From contig NZ_RCWJ01000002.1 in NCBI RefSeq assembly GCF_003668565.1, positions 620,001 to 684,000 of the forward strand: a DNA stretch of 64,000 nt, read 5' to 3'. Source of the stretch: Mycetocola zhadangensis. Its GTDB lineage: Bacteria; Actinomycetota; Actinomycetes; Actinomycetales; Microbacteriaceae. Shown here one piece after another: positions 50,062 to 59,318 of the stretch (its first letter is position 1; the number at the start of each line of letters is the position of its first letter). The position numbers and the translations under genes are program-made. The notes below the pieces were generated by a model. That model was not told where the DNA came from, searched no databases, and worked only from the letters and a program-made list of their open reading frames with translations.

Positions 50062-51333
50062 CTACTCGGCGCCCGTGAGAAGGAGAACGAGCAGCACAGC
50101 GTTGAGACTGACCAGAAGAACGGATGCCACGGCGCCGGCAGCGGTCGTGAACCAGCGGTTGGCGTAGCTCCCGAGTATGCCCTGCTTTGCCGTGATCACG
50201 ACGAGGGGGATGAGCGCGAACGGAATACCGAACGACAGCACCACCTGGCTGAGCACGAGTGCGAGGGTCGGATCGAAACCGGAGCCAAGAAGAAGCAGGG
50301 CAGGGATGAGGGAGATGAGCCTGCGCAGCAGGAGTGGGATACGCACCCGCAGCAGCCCCTGCATGATTTCGGCTCCGGCGTACGCGCCGACGGAGGTCGA
50401 TGCCAGCCCTGAGGCGAGCAGTCCAACCGCGAAGAGGGTGGCAACGACGGGGCCGATCGATGCCTCGAGTGCGGCGTGGGCTCCCTCAAGACTGTCTGTG
50501 CCAGGAACGCCAGCGAGATTGGTTGCGGCGAGGAGGAGAATCGCGAGGTTCACACTCCCGGCGATGAGCATGGCTATCGAGACGTCCCAGCGGGTGACGC
50601 GGAGCAGTCTCGCCGTGGTCAGGCCAGATGCCCGAACGGCGTACCGGTCACGGCTCAGGGCGGAGTGGGCGTAGATGGCGTGCGGCATGATCGTTGCGCC
50701 GAGGATGGATGCGGCGAGCAGTACCGAGTTCGCATCTTCGAAACGGGGGACGAGGCCGGAAACCACGCCAGCGGCATCCGGTGGAGAAATAAAGACGCCA
50801 GCGCTGAATCCGATCGCGATGATCACGAGCAGGCCGATGATGACGCCCTCGAACGCGCGCGGGCCTCTTTTCGACTGGAGGGTGAGCATGATCATCGACA
50901 CAGTGCCGGTGATGAGGCCGCCGATGAGGAGGGGGAGGTCGAAGAGCAGGTAGAGAGCGACAGCGCCGCCGATGATTTCGGCCAAGTCGGTGGCCATGGC
51001 GACAAGTTCGGCCTGAATCCAGTAAGCGATGCGGGCTGGGCGGCGCCTGATGCGCTCACCGAGAACCTCGGGCAGGCTTTTGCCCGTGACGACGCCGAGT
51101 TTGGCGGAGAGATACTGGATGAGCCAGGCCATCACGTTGCCGGCCACCACCACCCAGACGAGGAGATAGCCGTACTGGGCGCCCGCCGTCATGTTGCTCG
51201 CGACGTTGCCGGGGTCGAGGTAGGCGACGCCTGCGACGAGGGCAGGGCCGAGCAGCCACAGCAGCCGTGGCTGCTGCGCCGGCTTCGGTGAAACGAGGAC
51301 GGGAGCGCTGGCGTCGGCGACAGATTTCGGCAT
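50062..51333 (-). CDS. mntH: Nramp family Mn2+/Fe2+ transporter
   Basis: A 423-residue proton-coupled metal transporter with about 11 membrane segments. The metal-binding Asp-Pro-Gly-Asn is in GVAYLDPGNVASNMTAGAQYGY, and the MPHAIYAHSAL segment of helix 6 (Met-Pro-His) is intact. The Nramp loop GERIRRRPARIAYWIQAELVAMATDLAEIIGGA is present. Start is the ATG at 51331-51333, in the middle of a perfect 16-bp palindrome. It is followed by the repressor gene. Confidence 0.94.
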   Translation of the reverse strand: MPKSVADASAPVLVSPKPAQQPRLLWLLGPALVAGVAYLDPGNVASNMTAGAQYGYLLVWVVVAGNVMAWLIQYLSAKLGVVTGKSLPEVLGERIRRRPARIAYWIQAELVAMATDLAEIIGGAVALYLLFDLPLLIGGLITGTVSMIMLTLQSKRGPRAFEGVIIGLLVIIAIGFSAGVFISPPDAAGVVSGLVPRFEDANSVLLAASILGATIMPHAIYAHSALSRDRYAVRASGLTTARLLRVTRWDVSIAMLIAGSVNLAILLLAATNLAGVPGTDSLEGAHAALEASIGPVVATLFAVGLLASGLASTSVGAYAGAEIMQGLLRVRIPLLLRRLISLIPALLLLGSGFDPTLALVLSQVVLSFGIPFALIPLVVITAKQGILGSYANRWFTTAAGAVASVLLVSLNAVLLVLLLTGAE

Positions 51334-51340
51334 GCCGAAA
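51325..51340. promoter_or_regulatory. Palindrome over the mntH start codon, probable MntR site
   Basis: TTTCGGCATGCCGAAA is a perfect 16-bp palindrome whose centre contains the mntH start ATG. Its near twin lies 27 bp further upstream. Binding of MntR here would block translation start or early elongation complexes. Confidence 0.7.
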
Positions 51341-51351
51341 CCCTAGCCCGC

Positions 51352-51367
51352 TTTCGGTGCGCCGAAA
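51352..51367. promoter_or_regulatory. Second palindrome upstream of mntH, probable MntR site
   Basis: TTTCGGTGCGCCGAAA has the same 6-bp arms as the copy at 51325 with one central change. It sits in the 75-nt region between divergent mntH and the trmH-type gene, where the mntH promoter must be. The repeat of identical arms at both places argues for a dedicated operator. Confidence 0.72.
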
Positions 51368-51408
51368 AGGGGTCGGCGCGGCTTTCGCTGGCCGGTTACC
51401 CTTGGACA

Positions 51409-52053
51409 GTGCCTGACGCGATCGAAAATCCCACCCACGAACTCTCGACGAACGGGGTCGGTCCCTGGTCGGGCGAGTGGCCGACCGAGGACTACTACGA
51501 CGAAGAGTTGCTCAAACACGGCGACACTCGCAATGTGATCGATCGGTATCGCTACTGGAAACTGGACGCGATAGTCGCTGACCTGGATGAGCACAGGCAT
51601 CCGTTTCATGTCGCCATCGAAAACTGGCAGCACGACATGAACATCGGCTCCATCGTGCGCACGGCGAATGCCTTTGCGGCTGACACCGTGCACATCGTCG
51701 GCCGCCGGCGGTGGAACAAGCGTGGGGCGATGGTGACCGATCGCTACCAGCACGTGATTCACCACGCGGATATCGCCGCACTCGTCGAGTGGGCACACGC
51801 TGAAGGCATGCCGATCATCGGTATCGACAATGTGCCCGGCTCGGTGTTGATCGAAACCTTCGCGCTGCCCGAGCGGTGTGTGATGCTCTTCGGCCAGGAG
51901 GGCCCGGGGCTGTCTCCCGAGGCGATCGACGCGTCGGATGCCGTTCTTGAGATCAGCCAGTTCGGCTCGACCCGGTCGATCAATGCGTCGGCTGCGGCTG
52001 CCGTCGCCATGCATTCCTGGGTGATGCAACACGTGAGCTTCCCTGCGCGGTAG
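51409..52053 (+). CDS. TrmH/SpoU family RNA methyltransferase
   Basis: A 214-residue SPOUT methyltransferase that 2'-O-methylates rRNA or tRNA with S-adenosylmethionine. The trefoil-knot motifs are NWQHDMNIGSIVRTANAFAADTVHIVGRR (motif 1), VMLFGQEGPGLSPEAI (motif 2) and RSINASAAAAVAMHSWV (motif 3). Start is a GTG at 51409. The target nucleotide is not predictable. Divergent from mntH. Confidence 0.9.
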   Translation: MPDAIENPTHELSTNGVGPWSGEWPTEDYYDEELLKHGDTRNVIDRYRYWKLDAIVADLDEHRHPFHVAIENWQHDMNIGSIVRTANAFAADTVHIVGRRRWNKRGAMVTDRYQHVIHHADIAALVEWAHAEGMPIIGIDNVPGSVLIETFALPERCVMLFGQEGPGLSPEAIDASDAVLEISQFGSTRSINASAAAAVAMHSWVMQHVSFPAR

Positions 52054-52062
52054 CGTGAGGAC

Positions 52063-52431
52063 ATGACTGCGATCACTGACGATCTGCCCGCCGTCCTCCT
52101 GCGCGAAGAACACGCTGGGTGGAAGGCCATCCTCGCCGGACGCGGCGGTGAACACTACGCCCGTGCGATGACCCGCGATGCGTTGATGATCGTTGAGGGG
52201 GCAGCGATCGGCCGGGACGATGTTGTCGCAGCGTTCGCAACAGCGGCGCCGTGGGATTCATACGAAATCCACGAACCGGCCCTCATCCGGCTCGGCGACC
52301 GGAGCGGAATCGTTGCCTATCGTGCGGTTGCAACGCGGGGAAACGACACGGTCGAACTTCGGGTGTCGACCACGTACCTCTACGGCGGCGGCTCCTGGCA
52401 CGTGGCTGCCCACCAGCAGACTCCGGCCTGA
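52063..52431 (+). CDS. NTF2-like/DUF4440 family protein
   Basis: A 122-residue cystatin-like-fold protein with a typical DUF4440/SnoaL pattern: an initial helix (LREEHAGWKAILAGRGGEHYARAMT), then IVEGAAIGRDDVVAAFATAAPWDSYEI, and the final strands AYRAVATRGNDTVELRVSTTYLYGGGSWHVAAHQQT. Many such proteins bind small ligands; function unknown. It lies 9 nt after the methyltransferase, so it is probably co-transcribed. Confidence 0.8.
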   Translation: MTAITDDLPAVLLREEHAGWKAILAGRGGEHYARAMTRDALMIVEGAAIGRDDVVAAFATAAPWDSYEIHEPALIRLGDRSGIVAYRAVATRGNDTVELRVSTTYLYGGGSWHVAAHQQTPA

Positions 52432-52557
52432 GGGCAGGAACAATACAGGGCGACGTTCGATCGGCACAACAGTCATTTGTATCTGGTTCGCCGACGGAGG
52501 TTCTGGCTACGCTGAACGCAAGCCACCGACAGCAGTGTGCTCAGAGGGTTCAGGGAC

Positions 52558-53397
52558 ATGATCACATTCGACGGAGTTTCGAAGCGGTTTCCCGACGGAA
52601 CCCTCGCTGTGGACAACTTCAGCATCACCATTCCCTCGCGTACGACGACGGTGTTCGTCGGCTCATCGGGGAGCGGCAAGACCACGCTGCTTCGCATGAT
52701 CAACAGGATGGTCGATCCGACAGGCGGAGCGATCCGGATCGATGACGAGGACGTCTCGACCCTCGAACCTGTCGCCCTGCGGCGACGTGTCGGTTACGTC
52801 ATGCAAAACTCAGGCCTGCTGCCGCACCGAACCGTCGTTGACAATGTGGCCACTGTGCCGTTGCTCACCGGTGTCCCAAAGCGCGAAGCGCGTGAAGCCG
52901 CACTGCAACTCATGGACACGGTCGGCCTCGATCGGGCGCTCGCCGAGCGGTACCCGTCACAACTCTCCGGCGGGCAGCAGCAGCGGGTCGGCGTAGCACG
53001 CGGGTTGGCCAATGACCCGAACATCCTCCTGATGGACGAGCCGTTCGGTGCGGTCGACCCACTCGTCCGAAGTGAACTCCAGCAGGAACTGTTGCGCATT
53101 CAGAAGGAACTCGCGAAAACGATAGTGTTCGTCACCCACGACATCGACGAAGCGTTCCTGCTCGGCGACCAGGTTGTCATTCTTTCAACGGGCGGTCGCA
53201 TCGCGCAGGTCGGAACACCCGAGGAAATTCTCGCTCACCCGGCCGACGAGTTTGTCGACAACTTCATCGGAGCCGAACGTGGGCGTCGGGCTCTCTCGAT
53301 CAAGAACGTTCACGGCAAAGATGTCGTCGTTGACGGAACCGGCCGCCTCGCAGGCATCCTGCGTGTGCCCTCCGGGGAATCGAGTCGAACGGTATGA
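52558..53397 (+). CDS. Glycine betaine/osmoprotectant ABC ATPase
   Basis: A 279-residue ATPase of the OpuCA/ProV class: Walker A GSSGSGKTTLLRMINRM, Q-loop in VMQNSGLLPHRTV, signature LSGGQQQRVGVARGL, Walker B ILLMDEPFGAVDP, switch in VFVTHDIDEAFLLGD. CBS domains found at the C-terminus of many OpuCA proteins are missing; only a short tail remains. Start MITFDGV at 52558 rather than seven codons earlier. First gene of a four-gene operon, with ATGA overlap to the permease. Confidence 0.9.
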   Translation: MITFDGVSKRFPDGTLAVDNFSITIPSRTTTVFVGSSGSGKTTLLRMINRMVDPTGGAIRIDDEDVSTLEPVALRRRVGYVMQNSGLLPHRTVVDNVATVPLLTGVPKREAREAALQLMDTVGLDRALAERYPSQLSGGQQQRVGVARGLANDPNILLMDEPFGAVDPLVRSELQQELLRIQKELAKTIVFVTHDIDEAFLLGDQVVILSTGGRIAQVGTPEEILAHPADEFVDNFIGAERGRRALSIKNVHGKDVVVDGTGRLAGILRVPSGESSRTV

Positions 53398-54080
53398 CCT
53401 GGGTGCTCGCGAACCTCGAGCAGATCTGGGAGCTCACCGTCGCTCACATCCTGTTGAGCATCGCGCCGATCCTGCTCGGGTTTGTGCTCGCGGTGCCGAT
53501 CGGTTGGTTCGCTCACCGCTTCCGCGTTTCTCGCGGCGTCGTTCTCACCGTGTGCGGGTTGCTCTACACAATTCCGTCGCTCGCCCTCATCGTTGCGATG
53601 CCCACGATTCTCGGCACCAAAATCCTTGACCCGCTCAACCTAATAGTCACGCTCACTCTGTACGCAATCGCCCTCATGGTTCGCACGGCGACGGATGCTT
53701 TCGATGCGGTTTCGAAAGACGTCATCCAGTCGTCGACTGCGGTCGGCTTCGGTGCGTGGCGTCGGTTCTGGCAGGTGGAGCTTCCGCTGGCAGGACCGGT
53801 GCTCCTCGCCGGTTTGCGTGTGGTCTCGACGAGCACTGTCAGCCTCGTCACTCTCGGTGCGCTCGTCGGGATGAGCGGACTCGGCTATCTGTTCACCAAC
53901 GGATACCAGCGCAATTTCCCAACCGAGATCCTCACGGGCATCGTCGGAACCGTCCTCATTGCCGTGGTGTTCGACGTTCTCCTCGTGTTGATTGGACGCA
54001 TGCTTCTGCCCTGGGCTCGTGTCGATGAGGCTGCACGACGCGGAGCTGGCTCAGCGCGAGTGAAAGCGGTCGCCGCATGA
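53394..54080 (+). CDS. Osmoprotectant ABC permease (first)
   Basis: A 228-residue permease with about five to six membrane segments and the ProW/OpuCB coupling loop VIQSSTAVGFGAWRRFWQVELPLAGPVLLAGLRVVSTSTVSLVTLGALVG. Starts in an ATGA overlap and ends in another. OpuC-type systems use two such permeases, which fits the next gene. Confidence 0.89.
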   Translation: MTWVLANLEQIWELTVAHILLSIAPILLGFVLAVPIGWFAHRFRVSRGVVLTVCGLLYTIPSLALIVAMPTILGTKILDPLNLIVTLTLYAIALMVRTATDAFDAVSKDVIQSSTAVGFGAWRRFWQVELPLAGPVLLAGLRVVSTSTVSLVTLGALVGMSGLGYLFTNGYQRNFPTEILTGIVGTVLIAVVFDVLLVLIGRMLLPWARVDEAARRGAGSARVKAVAA

Positions 54081-54814
54081 ACCTGTTTGCCGACGCAATC
54101 GGCTGGATACTTGACCCGTCCCACTGGACCGGGCCGGATGGCATCCCGAATCGAATTCTTGAACACCTCGGCTACACGACGATCACCGTGCTGATCGCCA
54201 CGGCAATCGCCGTGACGCTCGGACTGTACATCGGTCACACCGGCAGGTTGCGTGGTCTTGTGGTCGGAGTGACCGGTGCGCTCCGGGCGTTGCCGACGCT
54301 GGGCCTTCTCGTGTACCTTGCTGTGCTGTTCGGACTCGGAATCCGGTTTGCGTTGCTGCCGACGATCATCGTGCTTGTGGTTCTGGCGATCCCACCGCTG
54401 CTTGCTGGGGCCTACTCGGGAGTGCAATCCGTTGACGGTCGAACCGTCGATGCGGCGAGGTCGATGGGCATGACGGAGTGGCAGATCCTGTGGAAGGTGG
54501 AGGTGCCCCTGGCGCTTCCTCTGATCATCGGCGGAATACGGTCGGCGGTGTTGCAGGTTGTTGCAACAGCGACAGTTGCCGCGTACATCTCGTTGGGAGG
54601 TCTCGGTCGATACATCATTGATGCACTTCCGGTGCGTGACTACACCAAGGTTTTGGTGGGGGCGTTGCTCGTGACGATCCTTGCCCTCGTGCTTGATGGC
54701 ATCCTCATTTTCTGCCAGCGTCTGACGATTCCCGCTGGAGTTCGTGCAATCCAAATTTCATCACGGGAACGAAGCACATCGAGGTCGACGCCGGCGGTGT
54801 CGTCAGCGGCCTGA
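54077..54814 (+). CDS. Osmoprotectant ABC permease (second)
   Basis: A 245-residue permease paired with the first. The coupling loop is TVDAARSMGMTEWQILWKVEVPLALPLIIGGIRSAVLQVVATATVAAYI. About six membrane segments. The C-terminus (ERSTSRSTPAVSSAA) is polar. Overlaps the first permease gene by ATGA; 94 nt separate it from the binding-protein gene. Confidence 0.89.
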   Translation: MNLFADAIGWILDPSHWTGPDGIPNRILEHLGYTTITVLIATAIAVTLGLYIGHTGRLRGLVVGVTGALRALPTLGLLVYLAVLFGLGIRFALLPTIIVLVVLAIPPLLAGAYSGVQSVDGRTVDAARSMGMTEWQILWKVEVPLALPLIIGGIRSAVLQVVATATVAAYISLGGLGRYIIDALPVRDYTKVLVGALLVTILALVLDGILIFCQRLTIPAGVRAIQISSRERSTSRSTPAVSSAA

Positions 54815-54833
54815 CCGGCTCGGCCGACAAACT

Positions 54834-54895
54834 CAGATTTTTGACACAGCACTTTAGACACAGCACTTCTTCAAGCACAGAACTTCTTCAAGAGA
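54834..54895 (+). repeat. Short imperfect repeats in the leader of the betaine-binding gene
   Basis: Between the second permease and the binding protein, GACACAGCACTT occurs at about 54842 and 54855, followed by GCACAGAACTT. ACTTCTTCAAG occurs twice, near 54864 and 54882. The tract is AT-richer than its surroundings. Slippage-born spacer or regulatory leader; no hairpin of note. Confidence 0.6.
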
Positions 54896-54908
54896 GTAAG
54901 GAAAACAG

Positions 54909-55844
54909 ATGTTCACTTCACGACGCGGACGCATCGCGGCAGGGGTTTTTGCCGCAGGTGCCGTTCTTACGCTGGCGGCGTGCTCGAGCGGCGATCCGCT
55001 CGCCGCTGACGAATCGGAAAGTTCGGGCAGCGAAACGATCGCGATCGGCGCCGCGGGTTTTGCCGAATCCGAGATCATCGCGGAGATCTACGCTCAGGCT
55101 CTCGAGGCCAATGACATCAGTGTGGACTTCAAGGGCCAGATTGGACAGCGGGATGTCTACATTGAGGCGCTCAATGACGGTTCGATCGATTTGATTCCTG
55201 ACTACAGCGGAAACCTGCTTCAGTTCTTTGACGACAGCTCAGATGCGAAGTCGAGCGATGAAGTGTTTGCTGCGCTGCAGGATGCTGTTCCTGACGGTCT
55301 CGAGGTCCTAGACCAGTCGAAGGCGGAGGATAAAGACAGCTACAACGTCACGAAGGAATTCAGTGAAACGAATGGTGTGACGAGTCTGGCTGATCTGGCC
55401 GGGATCGATGTTCCGCTCATCGTCGGTGGAAACCCGGAGCTGGCCGAGCGTCCGTACGGACCGAAGGGGCTGACCGAGGTTTACGGCGTTGATGCTGCTC
55501 GGATCACCTTCGTTCCGGTCAGTGACTCGGGCGGACCGTTGACAACCGGTGCGCTTCTCGACGGCACCGTCAACATCGCGGACATCTTCTCGACGACTCC
55601 GTCGATCGAGGAGAACGGCTTCGTCACGCTCGAGGACCCGGAGAACCTGATCCTGCCGCAGAATGTGCTTCCGCTCATCAACTCGGACAAGGTGACCGAC
55701 AAGGTCAAAGAAGTTCTGAACTCGATTTCCGCTGAACTCACCACAGAAGACCTCATCGAGCTCAACGCCCGCAACCAGGGCGATGAGAAGGCTGAGCCTG
55801 CGGCATTGGCCGAGGACTGGCTTGCCGAGAAGGACCTCTTCTAG
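54909..55844 (+). CDS. Glycine betaine/quaternary amine-binding lipoprotein
   Basis: A 311-residue lipoprotein with Arg-rich start, hydrophobic stretch and lipobox TLAAC (Cys25). The OpuAC/OpuCC domain is clear: IAIGAAGFAESEIIAEIYAQALEAN, IEALNDGSIDLIPDYSGNLLQFF and VTSLADLAG, ending with LITEDLIELN-like TTEDLIELNARNQGD. It binds betaine, choline or a similar quaternary amine and delivers it to the upstream-encoded permeases, helping osmotic balance. GTAAGGAAAA precedes the ATG. Confidence 0.91.
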   Translation: MFTSRRGRIAAGVFAAGAVLTLAACSSGDPLAADESESSGSETIAIGAAGFAESEIIAEIYAQALEANDISVDFKGQIGQRDVYIEALNDGSIDLIPDYSGNLLQFFDDSSDAKSSDEVFAALQDAVPDGLEVLDQSKAEDKDSYNVTKEFSETNGVTSLADLAGIDVPLIVGGNPELAERPYGPKGLTEVYGVDAARITFVPVSDSGGPLTTGALLDGTVNIADIFSTTPSIEENGFVTLEDPENLILPQNVLPLINSDKVTDKVKEVLNSISAELTTEDLIELNARNQGDEKAEPAALAEDWLAEKDLF

Positions 55845-55878
55845 GCTTCCGATCGCTGATTCTGTCGGCACCCGCTTG

Positions 55879-55908
55879 CGGCCCGGTGATTCTGTCACCG
55901 GGCCGTTT
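55879..55908 (+). terminator. Terminator of the osmoprotectant operon
   Basis: Eleven-bp perfect arms 55879-55889 and 55895-55905 with a 5-nt loop, followed by TTT; starts 35 nt past the binding-protein stop. Confidence 0.8.
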
Positions 55909-56006
55909 GCGTGTCGAGGTGCGGTTCTGGATTGAGCGCCTCAACCGAGTTGATTGCGCAGATCGGAGGGAACTACGTAGCATGGGGGCGAGGCTCTTGT
56001 TGCAGA

Positions 56007-56030
56007 TGTGACGAGTGTTACTCATGTGAC
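56007..56030. promoter_or_regulatory. Triple 9-nt direct repeat, MtrA-box-like
   Basis: TGTGAC at 56007, TGTTAC at 56016 and TGTGAC at 56025 recur every 9 nt. On the other strand this reads GTCACA, GTAACA, GTCACA, the tandem 9-mer pattern described for the actinobacterial response regulator MtrA. It lies 64 nt before the start of an M23 peptidase gene, a known MtrA target class. Confidence 0.6.
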
Positions 56031-56094
56031 TCCCCCCGGACCGGCGCTGCCTACGAGCTCAAGTGCTGTTCTCTGACACCATGGAGCAATGCGC

Positions 56095-57423
56095 ATGCGA
56101 CTTCGGACCCTTATCGCGACGATCGCCCTCGGGGTAGTTGTCGCCTCCATGGGGATCTCCGCACCCGCGACTGCGGCGACCTCCTACCCCACCTGGGAAG
56201 ACGTTCAAAACGCTCGGGCGAGTGAATCGGCGAAGGCTGCCGAGATCACGCGCATTGAGGGTCTCATTGCCGGTCTGCGGACGAACGCAGAAAATGCGCG
56301 GCTTGCGGCTGTTGCCGCTGCCGATGAATATCAGACAGCCCTGGCGGTCGCTGAAGAAGCACTGATCAAGTCTGAAGACCTGAAGGCACAGCTCGCGACA
56401 GCGCAGGAGGCTGCAGCCACTTCGTCGAAGCAGGCCGGTGCCCTATTCGCTCAGATGGGTCGGACGAGTACCTTCGACACCACGGCCAGCCTCTTGATCA
56501 ACTCAAACAAGGCTGACGACACGCTCTACAAGCTCGGCGCTGTATCAAAGCTGACGTCGCTGTCGACGCAGCTGCTCGATAATGCTGAGCAGGATGCAAA
56601 CCAGGTCACCTCTCTGAGCGCACAGGGCGAGGTTGCGGCGACGATCCTCGAAGAGGCTCGGGTCGATTCCGAAGAGAAGCTCGAGGCGGCGACTGTAGCA
56701 GCGGAAGCGGCGGCAGCTGCAGTAGCTGAACAGGAAGCTCACGAAGAAACTCTCCTTGGGCAGTTGTCGCTGCTCAAGGGCCAGACGGCATCCATTGAAG
56801 AGGGATACGCAGCAGGTGTCGCTGAGCGCGCACGTCTTGCTGCAATCGAAGCGGAGCGCCAGCGCAAGCTTGCCGAGGAGCGAGCTGCCGCTGCAGCAGC
56901 AGAAGCGGCAAAGAACAAGCCGGGCAACAGCGGTGGCGGAGGCGGCTCAGCGGGCGGCGGCGGTGGTGGCGGCTCCAACGCTGGCGCAACCGGAACCTAC
57001 TTCACGCCGTCACCCCAGGGATGGTGGCGACCGCTGCCGGGTGCCATCACGTCCTGGTACGGCAACCGTCCCATCCTCTGCGGTGGCACAGGATGCTCGG
57101 TGTCCTTCCACGCCGGCATCGACTTCGGTAACGCCTGTGGTCACGCCGTCAAGGCGATCCAGGGTGGACGGGTTGTCTCTGCAACCAACGCCGGCGATTT
57201 TGGCTACCGCATCATCATCGATCACGGCGGAGTCACATCCACATACGGCCACCTCAGCGCCGGGTCGTTCCGGGTCAGCGCGGGCCAGCAGGTCTCCGGC
57301 GGCCAGGTCATAGCGAGCGTCGGCAAGACGGGCGTCGCGACCGGTTGTCACCTCGACCTGAAGATCAACGGCGGGACACAAGACCCGGCTCCATTCCTGC
57401 GTGGCAAAGGTGTCCGGATCTAG
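56095..57423 (+). CDS. M23 family peptidoglycan endopeptidase with coiled coil
   Basis: A 442-residue secreted cell-wall hydrolase. Signal peptide at residues 1-27 (cleavage after ATAATS region), then a coiled coil to about 270 with heptad-like Ala/Glu/Leu segments, a Gly-rich linker (runs of five and seven Gly), and the M23/LytM domain in the last 140 residues. Zinc ligands His and Asp in HAGIDFG are intact. The second motif reads CHLDLKI, so the usual HxH is HxD. ATG 56095 has GGAG at good spacing; ATG 56089 is too close to it. Stands alone, with an MtrA-like site upstream. Confidence 0.9.
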   Translation: MRLRTLIATIALGVVVASMGISAPATAATSYPTWEDVQNARASESAKAAEITRIEGLIAGLRTNAENARLAAVAAADEYQTALAVAEEALIKSEDLKAQLATAQEAAATSSKQAGALFAQMGRTSTFDTTASLLINSNKADDTLYKLGAVSKLTSLSTQLLDNAEQDANQVTSLSAQGEVAATILEEARVDSEEKLEAATVAAEAAAAAVAEQEAHEETLLGQLSLLKGQTASIEEGYAAGVAERARLAAIEAERQRKLAEERAAAAAAEAAKNKPGNSGGGGGSAGGGGGGGSNAGATGTYFTPSPQGWWRPLPGAITSWYGNRPILCGGTGCSVSFHAGIDFGNACGHAVKAIQGGRVVSATNAGDFGYRIIIDHGGVTSTYGHLSAGSFRVSAGQQVSGGQVIASVGKTGVATGCHLDLKINGGTQDPAPFLRGKGVRI

Positions 57424-57463
57424 AGATCGACGCTCGATGCAACAGTCGCGATAGGCTAGCCCT

Positions 57464-57943
57464 GTGACTGGAGACAACCTGCTCGGACTGCCAGAGACCC
57501 GACTCCCGTTTGAACCGGAAGTCGTCGACGCCCTCGACCGTGCCACAACGACGGACGACATCGTCGCCGTAGCCGCACGCTTCCCGAAGTCTTCGCTCGC
57601 GTGGGCTCGGTTGGCTGAAGCGACGTTCGATTCGGCCAACCCGATCACGGCATACGCCTACGCTCGGGTGGGTTATCACCGCGGCCTTGACGCCCTGCGC
57701 AAAGCCGGCTGGCGTGGCCAGGGTCCGATTCCGTGGAACCACACACCGAATCAGGGAGTGTTGCGTTCCCTGTTCATGCTTCGGAAGACAGCGGATGCCA
57801 TCGGCGAAGTTGACGAGGTCACTCGCCTGACCGACTTCCTGCGTGACGCGGACGAGACCGCGGTTGCGCGGATCGAGACGGAATCCCTGCCTTCCGAACC
57901 ACAGCCGTCCACCGAGGCGTTCTTCATTCGCGGCCAGGATTGA
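57464..57943 (+). CDS. DUF3151 family protein
   Basis: A 159-residue protein of the actinobacterial DUF3151 family, typically encoded beside purA as here. Recognisable blocks are LPETRLPFEPEVVDALD, RFPKSSLAWARLAE, AYAYARVGYHRGLDALRKAGWRGQGPIPWNHTPNQGVLRSL. Soluble, helical; function unknown. Start is a GTG at 57464. Confidence 0.9.
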   Translation: MTGDNLLGLPETRLPFEPEVVDALDRATTTDDIVAVAARFPKSSLAWARLAEATFDSANPITAYAYARVGYHRGLDALRKAGWRGQGPIPWNHTPNQGVLRSLFMLRKTADAIGEVDEVTRLTDFLRDADETAVARIETESLPSEPQPSTEAFFIRGQD

Positions 57944-57958
57944 TCCGCCGCATAGAAC

Positions 57959-57998
57959 GTGCGCAGTGACGTCGCACCACACTTTTTTTTGATATTAA
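57959..57998 (+). promoter_or_regulatory. T8 tract and AT-rich -10-like box before purA
   Basis: The 85-nt gap has a 5-bp hairpin (57959-57963 with 57973-57977), eight T residues at 57983-57990 and then ATATTAATA, strikingly AT-rich here. The hairpin plus T tract could end the DUF3151 transcript, and TATTAA at 57993-57998 could be the purA -10 element. Both readings are tentative. Confidence 0.45.
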
Positions 57999-58028
57999 TA
58001 GCCAGAAGGCGACAAGGGAGCATCCGTT

Positions 58029-59315
<1,287 letters not shown>

Positions 59316-59318
59316 ATT

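Noticed and set aside
55911-56094. c-di-AMP (ydaO) riboswitch before the M23 peptidase
   Set aside because: These genes often carry one in actinobacteria, but the conserved core is not present; the triple hexamer repeat explains the region better.
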